Of a DNA stretch of 64,000 nucleotides, positions 12,601-24,306 are shown one piece after another. How positions within the stretch are numbered: the stretch's first letter is position 1; every line of letters starts with the position of its first letter. The translations under genes and the position numbers were made by a program. The notes under the pieces are model-generated. The model made no database searches and was not told where the DNA came from. It worked only from the letters and a program-made list of their open reading frames with translations. The DNA is from Cryptomeria japonica. Lineage: Eukaryota; Streptophyta; Pinopsida; Cupressales; Cupressaceae. The stretch is from positions 567,629,152 through 567,693,151 of the forward strand of contig NC_081410.1 in NCBI RefSeq assembly GCF_030272615.1, read 5' to 3'.

Positions 12601-13576
12601 CCTAAGCTTAGATTCAAAGGGAAACCCAGAAAACCTCTACATCAGCCTACTACAACCATAAAGAGGTCACCTTTGATTATATCAGCAGCACCATACACCA
12701 TAGAAACTGCACCATTGAGGCTAAAAATCCTAGCAAAACAATCCACAACACTAATCATCCCACCCATCAAACCAGCAACCCCATCAGCAATAGCCATAAC
12801 ATCAATAGCACAATTAGCAGTAGTAACTATATTAGAATTCCCAGCAATATCGACAACACTAGCAAATTCGGTAGAAGCAGCAGAGTCAACAACATTGATA
12901 CTCCCCGTATCTGATTCACTGATCCCAATAATCCTACCTGCAGCACCAATCATTCCTTCTATCCAGGTACATTAGTCGATCACACCTACAATGTTTAACT
13001 CAAAGGATATCCCAGTATGGTATAGTAATCGGATACTGGAAAGTGACTCAAAGACCGACTCACATGAGTGGGAATTTGATTCAGTACATCTTAATACTTC
13101 AAATGAGGAAGATGTATCACCACCTCCACCTCGCAAAGAAATCCCTATTTACGGAGAAGCATAGATTAAAACCTCTTGGGTTCCTGAACTGGAAACACCT
13201 TCCACATACCCTATATCACATTCTATGCCTGATTCTAATAGGGAGAGTACCATCAACGACCTTCACCACAACGTCTTGACCCTCACTGACACATCTTATG
13301 AACTTAACCTAATCAATAAGATAATGCCCATTATCCATCCTAAACTCATCGAATGGAATCAACCTAATCCCCCATGTCTTGACCATTTCCAAAATGATGA
13401 GGCGATCGTTGACTTTTTGGAACTACGGGATAATGTACCAAGCGGGGATCACAAAGCCAGATTTACCATTGAACTTAATAACATAGCCTACTTTGGGGTA
13501 GATGCCAAACCTTTTAGTTGTTAAAATATAACTAATGCTCTCCGAAATGGGGGAAGATTAGACAAAAGCCTATGGT
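9667..13576 (+). pseudogene. Gag, protease and G-patch-like region of element B
   Basis: One reading frame from the ATG at 9667 to about 13540, broken by about ten stop codons and no frameshift (all segments share one frame). Order: Gag N-terminus, capsid-like domain (FPRGFETPKF, near 10170), zinc knuckle CDFHQGKGHKTSNC (near 11062), protease region near 11710 with LIDNGVG in place of LIDGGAG, G-patch-like segment (YGKGLLIMQRMGYD near 12450; GLGF near 12580), a Ser/Thr/Pro/Ala-rich spacer, and the conserved DHFQNDEAIVDFLELRD linker (near 13380). Stops such as TAG at 11452 and TAA at 11581 stand at Gln positions in relatives. RT and later domains are missing. Confidence 0.85.
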
Positions 13577-14936
13577 TGTATAACACACAAAAACACAAGA
13601 AATCGTTAGTGTTAATCAACCAAAAACTAATCTAAGCAGGCATATCAAAAGAGACACTAAAAACATGCTAGAATATTTAACCATAGAAACAAATATCACA
13701 AGGCATCTCCAAATGCCTTTTAACATGTTCTTAACTACTCCTCCTTTGTTCCTCTCCTCTCCAAGTTCCAAACTAGTGTAGCTCTCAACAACTTTTTGCA
13801 CTATGGATGCTTATAGAGGTTCAAGATTGAAATGTTTACTCTAAAATGCTATGCAAATGTGAACAAAAGCTAATATTAGATGCTATGATGCTAAAATGAT
13901 TTATTTTAGACCAAAATAACAAAATATTAGTGATTTATGCTAAATGCTCTCTAAAATTCTCTATAACTTAGATGCATACAAGTTTTCAGGATCTAGATTA
14001 TGAAGAAATGGGCTCTATTTATAGGAAAAATGGAGCAATGGATGGTTGAGATTGACTAATCTCAACAAGGGTCAAGATTGAATGATATTCAATCCATGTG
14101 ATGGCTTTCAACCCAATCCCAAGATGACAAGTGTCCATATGAGATAGGTTGAGAGGAGGGGGAATAAGCATTAAATGCTTGACATGACCTGAGAGTTAAC
14201 TTGGGAGTTAAGGTCAATGTTAGGTTGAATGAATAAATTCTTTATTCAAAGAATAAAGCTTTTATCCAATGGATAAACTCTTGTGCAAAGGCAAAAGGGA
14301 TAACCATGGTCAAAGAAATAAATGCTTAAAGAGACACATGAGTGCAAGTTGAATAACCATAAATGGTCATGTAAGAGTCATTAGTTGTTTTGGAAGACTT
14401 TAGAGGTTAGATTGTTGAACACACAAAGCATTAAATGCTTTTCAAAGACTTTTGAAGTCTTTGAGAAGTAACTCCAAGTTGCTTAGGAATGTGACAATAA
14501 TTAGGGGATGGATTAGGTTAATTAGGAAGGGTTTAGAAGAATCTAGAAGGGGGCTTAGAAGTGCAAGTGGATTTGGTGGGTGAGGGAAAATAGGATTTTT
14601 AAAATAAAATTAATTTATTTCAATAAATGTGTGCAAGTTGCATTTGTAGGAAATGCAAGTGGGGAGATAAATGTTTTAAATAAATATTTTATTTTATTTA
14701 TTTAAAAGAGGAAAAGGGGATTAAATGAAATAAATATGATTTATTCATTTAATTGATTTGTGAATTTGTTTGAATAAATGAATTAAAATAAATTGAATAA
14801 TTTATTTAATTAATAGGAGAATGTTTGAAGATGAATTAATTAAATATTAATTTAATTAACTGATGGCTAGTGGATTTTTAATCAAATAAATACAAAATAT
14901 TCATTCAATTAAAATGGACAAATTTATGTGACTACA
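13577..14936 (-). repeat. 3' LTR of element C (L1)
   Basis: Its minus-strand start TGTAGTCACATAAATTTG abuts the polypurine tract at 14937. The left end is placed at TGTATAACAC (13577) where element B stops, and is approximate. It is about 1.36 kb and similar to L2 (28427-29879), but with many substitutions and gaps. A minus-strand TATA box (TATAAATA) lies at 14016-14023, and AT-rich palindromes at 14590-14900. Confidence 0.75.
14016..14023 (-). promoter_or_regulatory. TATA box in LTR L1 (TATAAATA)
   Basis: CCTATAAATAGAGC on the minus strand is in the right orientation for LTR-driven transcription. The equivalent in L2 is at 28958-28965. Confidence 0.5.
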
Positions 14937-14949
14937 TTTGCCCCTCTTT
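14937..14949 (-). other. Polypurine tract of element C
   Basis: Minus strand AAAGAGGGGCAAA directly before the LTR start; the same core as A and E. It is followed inward by GTCTCAAAG-type sequence shared with A and E. Confidence 0.85.
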
Positions 14950-15246
14950 GAGACGATGCGGTTTATCACGTCGTTTCAAAAAAAGAAAAATAGGTGTGAA
15001 GAAATGCCCCATAAAATGTTAATTTAATGGGTGGTATGCCCTCTCGAGAGATGGACCGAAGAATTTCAAAAAATTGGGTGATCTCTCGAAAAAGAATGAA
15101 AATATGCAGGGTGATAGAAGAGAAAAATTTAGCAATGCTAGTGAAAATAGAAGAAATCGGAGATAAAATGGAGAAATGGGAGGCTTGAGAAGTTCACAGT
15201 GACCACGACGGTGAGTGGGGGAAAATTAGGGGTACGGCGAAGGATT

Positions 15247-15253
15247 TATATGG
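15247..15253 (+). promoter_or_regulatory. TATA-like box of antisense gene C
   Basis: TATATGG lies 102 bp upstream of the exon 1 ATG at 15349, matching the position of the TATA boxes in A, D and E. It is weaker than those of D and E. Confidence 0.45.
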
Positions 15254-15348
15254 GGAGGAAGGGATGAAAATGGGCTCATTTGTATCTGCCACCATAGTGA
15301 AATTTTAGCTCTAATAGTGACTTTCTAGAAGAGCAAGGAGCAGTTAGG

Positions 15349-15414
15349 ATGTCGGTTCCCATAGCAGAGCACCGATTAGAGATATTCCAGTGGCCAAATG
15401 ACTACGGACCAACG
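15349..15414 (+). CDS. Accessory gene C, predicted 22-codon exon 1
   Basis: ATG then exactly 22 codons (starts MSVPIAEHRLEIFQWP), followed at once by GTATGT. Length, the conserved F-Q at codons 13-14 and the donor position match exon 1 of A and E. D is the same length but has Y-W there. Because the peptide differs in most other residues, the shared length and donor argue for selected splicing rather than recent copying. Confidence 0.7.
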
Positions 15415-16061
15415 GTATGTGAATTTGAATTTTGGAATTTTATGCATTTTTGATGTATTTTCAGCTAGGTCCAAGTTGAGTCCAAACAATAGCGCTAGAA
15501 CTTTGTTTTGACGCTTTTGTCAATTGAATTAGCGCTACTGTGCCGCAATGGCGCTATTGTATAGTTGTTTTAGTGCTTCAGTGAAAATGAGCGCTATTGT
15601 ATGCCTGTTTGAGCACTATTGTTTATTTAGCGCAATAGATTAATTGATTGAGCGCTATTGATGTTAAGTAGCGCTATTGCATAGCTAATGTAGCGCTTTT
15701 GCATAGTTGATTAAGCACTTTTGTTAGGGTAGTGGCACTATTGTTAGGAGATAGCGTTTTTGTTTGCAAGATAGCATTTTTTGCAGGAAAATAGATGCCT
15801 CAGTTTGTGTGATTAAAAATCTCCTAATGTTAATGATGGATGGATGGATAGATGAAGGTGAGAGTTGTTTTGAACCATAGCAGCCCTGATGAGACTTAGG
15901 TCATTTTAGGATAAATGCTTGTTGAAGTCTAGGTGTGCCATGATTGTTTACCTATTGGGACCCGAAGATACTTGATCAAAGTATCTGTTGATAGTCTAAG
16001 TTTAAACTTTAAAAAGTCTTAAACAAAACAATTGATGATGATGGTTGATGTACTTGTGTAG
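15415..16061 (+). other. Predicted intron of accessory gene C
   Basis: 647 bp from GTATGT to TTGTGTAG. It includes a repeat array at 15484-15790. The acceptor leads into a GAG codon, as in A, D and E. Confidence 0.65.
15484..15790. repeat. Decamer array AGCGCTATTG-like, intron of C
   Basis: About fourteen degenerate copies of TAGCGCTATTGT (variants AGCACTATTG, AGCGCTTTTG), spaced 15-30 bp. The motif is specific to C and unlike that of A/E (CGCGTCTGTG) or D (TAGCGCATAGG). Confidence 0.85.
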
Positions 16062-18066
16062 GAGGATCTTCGCGTCTTACAGTTGTGCGAGAGGCATCCT
16101 GCCACACAGGGGCTACTTAATCGGTTGATAGAGACCGAGGTGGATTGTATTACAGTGACTAGCCTATATGATATGATGTATATGCTTGTGATTCGGATGA
16201 ATCACGGTTTGATGACAGCATTGGCAGAGCTCTAGCATAGTGAGACATGCATGTTTCACTTAGCACAGAGGGAGATGACTGTTACACTGGAGGATGTATG
16301 GCGCATCCTGCATATTCCCATTCGAGGTGAGCTAGTGAGCTATGATCAAGCATGGGGGACCCTAGCGGTGCAAAGATTTTTTGATGAGGATGTCTTTATT
16401 GATGATGGATCAATAGCTTGGGAGGACATAGTCGTGTTGTATGAGCCACTTCCAGTAGTGTTATCATGAATTGTGGGGGGACTACTGTGCCCAGATCGAT
16501 GATCACATGGACTTGTTGTTGGTTGGGGTGAGGTGATTGAGCAGATGATGACCGAGGGGACCAGGTTTGCATGGGGACCATGCGTGCTGTCGCACTTATA
16601 TCAGGAGCTTCATGAGGTAGTATACCGAGGGAGGGGCTCTTTGGCAGTGGGAGTCATGCTGCTACATATTTGGGCATGGGAGTACCTACCAGTTACCCGA
16701 CCAGTTAGTCTGAGATTTTGGGCAATTGACCAACCATATGTATATATGTATAGTGGTATGATAAGTCAGCCCCACCTGGGGAAGTTAGAGTGGTGATGGC
16801 GGGCGCTGGATGATCTGGATGTAGTGATTTGGAGACCATATATTGAGTGTGAGCCCTGGGAGGATGATGCGGAGGCATTGCCGTATGTGTTCATGACCTG
16901 ATTCCTCATTGGGAGGACAGCCTACCATGTGGAGAGACAATTTCCTAGCAGAGTTTTGAGATAGTTTGGACGTCGACAGGGATTGCCTAAGGGATCGGGA
17001 GAGTATGTCAGGGTGGTCCGAGAGAGGTATGCATGGGGGCCAGTACTACCTTATGATCAAGCATTAGCAAATTTTTGGATGCTATAGGCGATACCATGGG
17101 ATATACGACCGAGGATGGTAGATGCAGGGGTGTCAAAGGAGTATACGCAGTATATGGTGGCTCATCCGATTCCTTTGATATCAGATCCGGCAGAGCCGAT
17201 TCTATATTTTGAGGAGGATAGGGGACAGAGATGGAGGAGGAGAGGAGGTTGAGGACCTATAGTAGATGGACGAGGGAGAGGGGATGGTGGTGATGGAGGA
17301 GGTGGTGATGGAGGAGGAGGGGGGGGATGGTGGAGGTGGCAGTGGTGGTCAAGTTCAGCGGAGAGAGAGAGGCGGTTTGCCATTGCGGATATCACAAGGA
17401 CCTTTGATGCAAGGAGGAGTTAGATTAGGTGGGAGAGGTATGGGGGAGAGGCTGGTACCGATGGATAGAGGGGAGGGAGCCACTGGAGAGGGAGCTACAA
17501 GCAAGGCACCTATAGATATAGGGGAGGGAGCCACTGGAGATCTTTGAGATTATATGATATTACATTTGTAGACTCGACTTATAGCAACCGAGACACAGGT
17601 GGAGGATCTGGAGGCAGAGATTGTAGCTAGAGATGTGAAGCTGTTTGCACGAGAGTTAGAGCTGATGGTGGTACTATAGGAGAGAGATCAGGCCATGGAC
17701 AGTGTGATTCAGTTGCAGGAGAGAGTGCAAGCCTTGGAAGGAGTACCGGGACAGGGGCCATCTGTGGAGGCTTTGGCGAGGGAGATACGAAGAGTGGGTG
17801 CAGAGGTGGATTACTGGCAGGGCCTATATGAGTAGGAGGTGCCATCTAGACGACGAGCACTGAGTTATTCATAGATGTAGCAGGCCAGATCAGAGCGGTC
17901 TCAGAGGATGCAGAGCAGTGGCGGTGTGATGGGTCCTCTACAGAGAGATAGGTCAGGTGGTGCAGGAGCTAGTGGGGGTTTAATGGGGCCTCCACAGAGA
18001 GATAGATCGGATGGTGCAGGGACTAGTGGGGGAGTAGGTGGTGATGGTGGTGCAGCATCTGGTTAG
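16062..18066 (+). pseudogene. Antisense accessory gene, exon 2 (plant mobile domain), element C
   Basis: Starts GAGGATCTTCGC after a TAG acceptor and ends at TAG 18064-18066. It is homologous to exon 2 of A and E throughout: ETCMFHLAQREMTVTLEDVW (near 16240-16300), the ...RFAWGPCVLSHLYQELHE segment (near 16560-16615), a Gly-rich acidic tract (17200-17550), a coiled coil (17570-17720) and a GPPQRDRS-type repeat at the end. There are many in-frame stops (for example TAG at 16234) and at least one net frameshift. It is an old, dead copy. Confidence 0.8.
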
Positions 18067-20895
18067 AGTGGCATCTGAGAGAGCATTTTGCATGCATATA
18101 TTTATATTGTCATTTTGGACTATGTCTTGGATGGCTCTTGGTAGCCAATTTTGTAGACTTCATTGTACTCTGATACATGAGATGATATATATGAGGAGAT
18201 CCCATATTTTTGTCATGATATGCATTGTGATATGTATGGAGTTTATGCTTGATGGTGATTTCATGATTTATGCTTAGATAGATACTTGTTCTTTGCTATA
18301 TGTATGTGTTTATGAGATTATTCCTATATGCATGTTTTACGATGATGTATTCTTACATGACGTCTATATGCATTTTGTATGATGTTGGATGCTAACATGT
18401 GGATGCAGGTTGATATATGTGTACTTTTGATGTTTTGGGATAGAATGTCGGATGTATGCAATGCCATGATGTTTATGTATGCATAAGAAAATGATGATTT
18501 GTGATGGTATAGATAGTAGTTTGTTCTTTATATTAACACAATGATGGGATAATGATATGCAATGATGATAATACAATGCTTTTGAATGAATGATTTATTT
18601 ATGAATATGCATCTAGATGGGTAAAAAAATGAATGTATATATGTGGATAAACAAAATGTAAAGTACAAATGTTTAAATGATGATTTCTAAATGTCAAAAT
18701 ATGAGGAAGTAAAATGATAATGTGATTATAATGCAACTCATGTTTAATGAATAACTGCACCTTAATGCAATTAAGAGGGATAATGAATGCAATTTAATGA
18801 ATCCTAAGTGAGACAAAATGAGTATAAGAATATACTAAAATGGATGAATGAATGCACTTTAACTAATGGATAGATAAATGAATGTATGCAATTATGGAAA
18901 CCTAAACAAATGTATGATACATAAGTGTGGAAATGATGATAAATGATGATCACTAACTGATGTTTTAAATGAATGTATAGTAATGAGTAATCATGGTAGG
19001 AAATGCAAATAAGGACAATTATTTATGTAAGTGAATCTAAATGTCATGAGGGTAATAATGAAAGGATATAATGATACTAATGCAAGTAAAAATGAGAATG
19101 AACTATATGGGGTAAGTGCAACTAAATGATATTAAATGTATGCTAATGAATGGCTAAAGAATAATGCAAATGCGACTAAAATGTAATGAAATGATGATGG
19201 GATGATGGTAGATGAATGCAAGGTTGTTTTAGACTTTGCATGATGCACTTGATGATGTATCAGAGTACTCTATTGCGATTGTATCCAAAACCAACTCAAT
19301 TTTCCCATAACTGTTCACATTTAACTTTGTTCACATTTGCATGCAAAATCATGTATATGAATAATGAATGAGTAAATGGATGGACAGTATGCAACGGAAT
19401 GCAATATAAACAAATGAGATGAAAGGATGATCCATAGTGCTTTATTTTTCATCATCGAGCTTTAAAATGTTGTAAGAAAATACAAGAAACTTGACATAAT
19501 GATTCAAGATGACCTGAGTATTCCTTACATGGATATTGATATACCAAGTTAATACAAACAACTTGATATAATGGGTCAAGTTGACCTGAGTATTGCTTGC
19601 AGAATAGACAAGGATCATCTCCTTTCATGCATGACTTGGATCATCCTCCTTGATATTGGGCTGATCATATCCTGAGACAAGTTCATACCGTAATAAGAGA
19701 TAAAAACCTTTATCCAATTTGGATGAGGTAGGAGGAACCAAAGAAAGAGCATTGTACCTATAAGAAAACAACATATATAAAGAATAAATGGTAATGATTC
19801 ATGCTCATATGGTCGAGGTATACGATGTAGTCAGCAAGTCGTAGTGATCTATGGCTGTATTTCGCCTATGATCACATATCTTAGTGAACTTCCCACGTAG
19901 ACACCATTAGGACATACCCCAGTACTTCATCCGAATAATGCACAGAAGATACACACACAATGCTGTAGGAACCTAATATGAATAAATAACCCACAAATCA
20001 ACCAAGTATTTGATAGCTTAAACAAAATTTTCTTGTCAAAGAAAATGTCATTTTGTCTTTGTTTTGGTAAGGAAGGATGCATCCTTATTGAAGACAGTTT
20101 GAGTGTTGATGTTGATTGTTTGGTTAAATGTGATAAGTGGTCATTGTTGGAGTATTTCACAATGTTTGTTTGGTATCTGCTTTGAAAAACGTATGTATAA
20201 AGGTGTTGTCATGTTTTTTATTGATTTTCGATGTTTTCCAATGTTTTTGGATTTTGTGAGATAGTTTTGAATGTTTTTGGTATTGTGATGATTGTTTTCA
20301 ATGTTTTTGGTATTTTGAGATTGTTTTGAATGTTTTTGGTATTGTGATGATTGTTTTCAATGTTTTTGGTATTTTGAGATTGTTTTAAATGTTTTTGGTA
20401 TTTTGAGATTGTTTTGAATGTTCTTGGTATTGTGATGATCGTTTTCAATGTTTTTGTTATTTTGAGATTGTTTTGAATGTAGACCTCAGTGAATCACAAA
20501 AACAATGTAGAATCCACTTCCATCAATAGGTTAAGGGCATTGCCCTCAGTTTTGAGGCATGACTCTGAAAAAGCGGGATGCAAGACGCATGAAGTACTAT
20601 CTTCGATTGCAGACCAATAAGAAGCCATGGTTTTGGGATTGATGGATGTGTGTATGAAATGAATGTGATCGCAACAAGCCTGAAAGACAATGGAGCCATA
20701 GCCTTTACGAGTGGTGCCTATTTGCCAGGTTTTCACCATCGTACTTACCCAAGGTGCCACCAGAGTGGTTGTTCACTATTTGGATGCAAGATTTTTCTTT
20801 ACGATTTTGATGTTTTTGTATTTTCTTCAAGTCATTTATCTGAATGTTTTTGGTGTTTTTGACAATATGCATGGAAGCCTGATGCTCTATGCAGC
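18067..20895. other. Noncoding convergent block, element C
   Basis: No real gene seen. 18540-19240 is low complexity, rich in ATGAATG and AATGATG words. 19494-19596 holds two copies of a motif also paired in D. 20215-20480 is a tandem repeat. 20690-20760 (minus) holds the conserved GGTGAAAACCTGGCAA motif found after pol in A and E. Confidence 0.6.
20215..20480. repeat. Tandem repeat, about 29-31 bp unit
   Basis: About eight or nine tandem copies of TTGTTTTGAATGTTTTTGGT followed by ATTTTGAGA or ATTGTGATGA. Two unit types alternate for part of the array, giving a roughly 60-bp higher-order unit. It lies just downstream of pol of C, where A and E have short A-rich tracts. Confidence 0.85.
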
Positions 20896-23800
20896 TTATG
20901 TATAAAAAATTTTGAGGTGCATGTCATTGATCGAATATGCTAGTGGTTCTCCTTCTGAAATAGCCAACTGATATGCCCCGGACCCAAATACAACAATGAT
21001 AACATATGGACCCAACCAATTTGATTCAAACTTTCCCTGATGTTCACGGTTTGGTTGGTTACAAGGATTCTCTCGAAGAACAAGATCACCTACCTCAAAT
21101 GTATGAGGTCTAACTCGGTGATTGTAGCTTCTACTCATACGCTGCTGATAGGCTTTGAGGTGATTGTATGCAGCTTTTCATTTCTCATCAAGTAGCTCTA
21201 AGTCCTGAAGACGTGAGACCCTGTAGGCCTCATCATCTATAAGATTATGCAAGGAAACCCGTAATGATGGTATCTCGACCTCAATAGGTAAGATAGCTTC
21301 TGCACCATAGACCAGTGAGTAGGGAGTTGCGCCTGTAGGGGTTCAAATGCTAGTTCGATATGCCCATAGTGCTGGATTCAATTGAAAGTTCCAATCATGA
21401 CCGACATCATTGACTATCTTCTTGAGGATTAGTAATATGTTTTTATTTGATGCTTCGGCCTGACCATCATTACCTTGCGGGTAATACTGCATGGAAAAAT
21501 AGCGTTGGATGTGAAACTTCTCACAGAGCTCACGAACATCCTAATTCTTGAAAGGAAGACCATTATCTGTGATGATGGACATGGGTACACCATACCGATA
21601 GATGATGTAATTGAGGATGAATGAGGTGATCTGCTTGCCAATGACTTGGGTAAGTGGAACAGCTTCGATCCACTTTGTGAAGTATTCGGTGGTGGTAATA
21701 ATGAATTTGTGGCCATTGGATGAAGATGGATGGATTTTACCCATGAGGTCAAGGCCCCATTGACAAAAAGGCCATGGTGTTGTGATTGGTTGCAATTCCT
21801 ATGTCGGTGCATGTATCAGGTCTCCATGAACTTGGCATTTCTTGCACTTTCTGACAAAGTAGTAGGAATCTTTTTCCATAGATGGCCAATAGTATCCAGT
21901 GCATAGGAGTTTCTTGGCTAGTGACGGACTGCTTGCATGAGTTCCACAAATTCCTTCATGTACCTCTTCCAAGGCTTTTCTTATCTCATCATGTTCCAGA
22001 CATCGAAGGAGAGTGCCATGAAGATTGTGTCGGTACAGGGTTTCAGCAATAATAGTATATTGAACGATTTGGCGAATGATGATTTTACGTTGGTTATTCG
22101 ATTGGTTAGGAGGAAGTGTGTGATCATGGAGGTAGGTATAGAACTCACCATACCATGGGGATTCAGAACCGATAAGGTGACATATCATCTCAGATTCAGG
22201 GATATCATAAGCGGGGATCCAAAGCTGTTCGACCAAGAACTCATAGCGTGTTGAATCCCGTGGAAGATCTAGGAGAGATGCAATGGTATCCATAGCATCA
22301 GTAGCTCGATTCCGATCTCTTGGTATTTGCTCAAAGGTGATAGTAGTAAATGATGCCTTTAATTTGTCCACCATTTGTTTGTATAGCATGAGTTTGTCAT
22401 CTTTAGTCTAATATTCATCAGTTGCTTATCGAATGACATATACTTGTAGTTCTTGTAATTTCCATTGTATGGCTAGCCTGAGTCCTGTGATCAAGGCCTC
22501 ATACTCTTCTATGTTATTGGTGCATGGAAATGCGAGTCTGTAAGATTTCAGGATGTTGTCACCTTGAGGTGTGACAAATAGAATGCCTGTCCCCGAGCCA
22601 TGCCTAGTGTATGAACCATCAAAGTACAGTTTCCATGGTTGTGATACCGTGATCACGAATATCTCTTCATCTAGAAAATTGGAAATGAGAGGATGATCAC
22701 CGATGAGTGGAGCATCAGCCAACTGATCTACAATAACTTGACCCTTAATAGCCTTACGTTCCACATAATCGATGTCAAATTCACTTAGAATCATCACCCA
22801 TTTGGCCAAGCACCCTATCAATGCTGCTTTCCTGAGTAAATATTTGAGTGGATCGATCTTTGTAATTAACTGTACTTTATGTGTCAACAGATAGTGCCTC
22901 AGCTTAGTGGCTGCTAAGATTACTTCTAGGCAAGCTCGCTCAATAGGTGTGTAATTGAGTTCATAGCCAACTAGTATGCGAGAGATGTAGTAAACAACAC
23001 ACCCAATGTTGTATTTATTGCTGATATATAGAGTAGTAGAGGCCTACTAGGATCTGGTGGGATTAACAATGGCATATTCATGAGATAATCTTTAAGCATC
23101 TAGAATGCTTGCTAGCATCTGGTATCCCATTGAAATCGAATGTTCTTGTGTAACAGGTGTGTAAATGGGTGACACTTATTTGCTAGTTGTGCAATGAATC
23201 TGCGGATAGATTGAAGCCGCCCTTGTAGTGTCCTTAGCTGGTTGATGTTCTTTAGAGGTGGCATGTCCATGATTGCTTTGACCTTTGCTGGATCGACTTC
23301 AATGCCTTTGCTTGAGACAAAGTATCCTAGAAGCTTCCCTGAGGTTACTCCAAAGACACATTTCTTTGGGTTGAGCCGAACATGATATTGTTCCAGTCTG
23401 TCAAAGATTTTTTTCAATATGTCTAGATGACTTTCTCGTGTGAGTGATTTTGCCAGTAAGTCATCAACATAATATTCCATTATGGTATGCATCATGTCAT
23501 GGAAGGTGGTGGTCATCTCTCGTTGATAGGTTGCTCCTCCATTCTTGAGACCAAAAGGCATTACATTCTAGCAGTATGTGTCCCGTGGACATGTGAAGGT
23601 TGTCTTATGTTGATCCTCTGGTGCGATCTTTATCTGATTGTATCCTGAAAAGCCATCCATGAGTGAAAGCATGGCATGTCCTGCTATTAGGTCCACTATT
23701 ATATCGATGTTTGGTAGGGGGAAGTCATCTTTAGGACATGCTTTGTTCAAATCTCTGAAGTCAGTACAGATACGGATGCCCCCATTCGGTTTGCCGACAG

Positions 23801-24293
23801 GCACAATATTGGATATCCAATCTACATAATCAATTGATCTAATGAAACCAACATCTAGGAGCTTCTTAAGTTTTGCTTTGACTAGTACTGCAATTTGAGG
23901 ATGCATCTTGCGAAGCTTCTGCTTGACAGGTTTGGCTCCTTCTGCTATAGTGAGGTGATGCATGACTAAATCAGGATCAAGCCTAGGCATGTCTACATAT
24001 GACCATGTGAAGTTGATCTGATGCTTCTAGAAGAACTCTACAAACTTAGGTTGTTCCTCTAGAGTTAAAAGAGATGCCAGATGTATGTGGTGAGGCATTT
24101 CAGGAGTCCCCACATTGTATTCTTTTATTTCCTCAATGAGAATTGTTAATCATTTGTGTTGTGTACTAGAAGGGAGAATTTCAAACCTTTCATCCTCCAG
24201 CGCCTCAGAGAGGTTTTCACCATTGGATACACTCTTTCTTTTTAGTTTTGTAGGGTCAAACAGTGCCACAGTGTGGTTTTTACTAGAAGATCC

Positions 24294-24306
24294 ATGTTTT
24301 ATTGTT
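24294..24306. repeat. Target-site duplication, LINE-like insert (left)
   Basis: ATGTTTTATTGTT, identical to 25535-25547. It marks the 3' end of a minus-oriented retroposon. Confidence 0.8.

Larger units (their letters stand above)
8162..13576 (+). mobile_element. Element B: older Tat-type fragment (leader, gag, protease, G-patch)
   Basis: Plus-strand gypsy sequence running from a leader through gag and the post-protease region. It stops at about 13576, where the LTR of C begins. Its 5' LTR, RT and the rest of pol are not found in the window. A is inserted on its left and C on its right. By protein motifs it is closest to C. Confidence 0.75.

Noticed and set aside
12642-12975. Ser/Thr/Ala/Pro-rich segment as a cell-surface or mucin-like gene
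   Set aside because: It is in frame with B gag-pol and has a counterpart at the same place in C (26470-26110), so it is a variable polyprotein spacer.
20218-20448. 76-codon minus-strand frame rich in KTI and NTKN words
   Set aside because: It is only the translation of the tandem repeat.
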